From Gemmatimonadota bacterium (GTDB taxonomy: Bacteria > Gemmatimonadota > Gemmatimonadetes > Gemmatimonadales > Gemmatimonadaceae), in assembly GCA_016794735.1 (NCBI GenBank), contig JAEUJK010000831.1, forward strand, positions 1 to 5,811: a stretch of DNA of 5,811 bases, in the 5' to 3' direction. The notes under the pieces were generated by a model. The model was not told the origin of the DNA. It ran no database searches and was given only the letters and a program-made list of their open reading frames with translations. The translations under genes and the position numbers were made by a program. This document shows, one piece after another, positions 5,765 through 5,811 of this stretch (the stretch's first letter is position 1; the number at the start of each line of letters is the position of its first letter).

Positions 5765-5810
5765 ACGAGGGGATGCGACGAGCGGTGGGCGGCAGGGCGG
5801 CGGCGTCGGC
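5763..5810 (-). CDS. Possible C-terminal end of an upstream gene (partial)
   Basis: One minus-strand frame entering from the window edge gives 15 codons, ADAAALPPTARRIPS, ending in TGA at 5765-5763, 7 nt before the next ATG. Thirteen of the 15 codons end in G or C, as in the neighbouring genes, and the tight spacing matches the rest of this cluster. The stretch is too short to recognise a family and the frame choice could be wrong; one other frame is also open. Confidence 0.35.
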   Translation of the reverse strand, partial: ADAAALPPTARRIPS

Positions 5811-5811
5811 G

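Overview
The window is about two-thirds G+C, and every gene I can support lies on the minus strand, so it reads from right to left. The combination of high G+C, signal peptides ending in '-RAQ' or 'ASAQ', Omp85-type barrels with an 'LGGPGTLPGY' motif and an NtrC-type regulator suggests a Gram-negative bacterium, most like Gemmatimonadota. That assignment is an inference from style, not from a marker gene. I see no rRNA, tRNA, CRISPR array, insertion sequence or phage gene.

Right part (5811 to 3009): the possible tail of an upstream gene is followed by two tandem paralogous single-pass membrane proteins with coiled coils (5755-5030 and 5027-4413). Then comes a complete sigma-54-dependent response regulator of the NtrC family (4403-3009). 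Gaps are only 2 to 9 nt, so this looks like one transcription unit. No histidine kinase is visible.

Middle part (2880 to 478): after a 128-nt gap comes a secreted protein with a short bactofilin-like beta-helix domain fused to an Omp85/BamA-type outer-membrane beta-barrel. A small exported protein with DUF4390-like features abuts it (GTG directly after TGA) and has a good Shine-Dalgarno sequence inside the barrel gene.

Left part (419 to the window edge): this is the most notable gene. A simple ORF call ends it at an in-frame TGA after 83 residues. Reading through that TGA gives a continuous AhpD/carboxymuconolactone decarboxylase-like protein to the window edge. The TGA sits exactly at the second Cys of the catalytic motif E-x11-C-x2-C-x3-H, giving C-P-F-U. 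A strong stem-loop with two guanines at the start of its apical loop begins shortly after the TGA, as expected of a bacterial SECIS element. I therefore call it a selenoprotein, a likely thiol/selenol peroxidase-related enzyme, cut off at its C-terminus by the window edge. TGA is an ordinary stop in four of the five complete genes here, so this is local recoding rather than a changed genetic code.

Functionally, the window looks like an envelope and stress-response neighbourhood: membrane proteins with a regulator, an outer-membrane barrel with an exported partner, and a redox selenoenzyme. A direct link between these units is not shown by the sequence.
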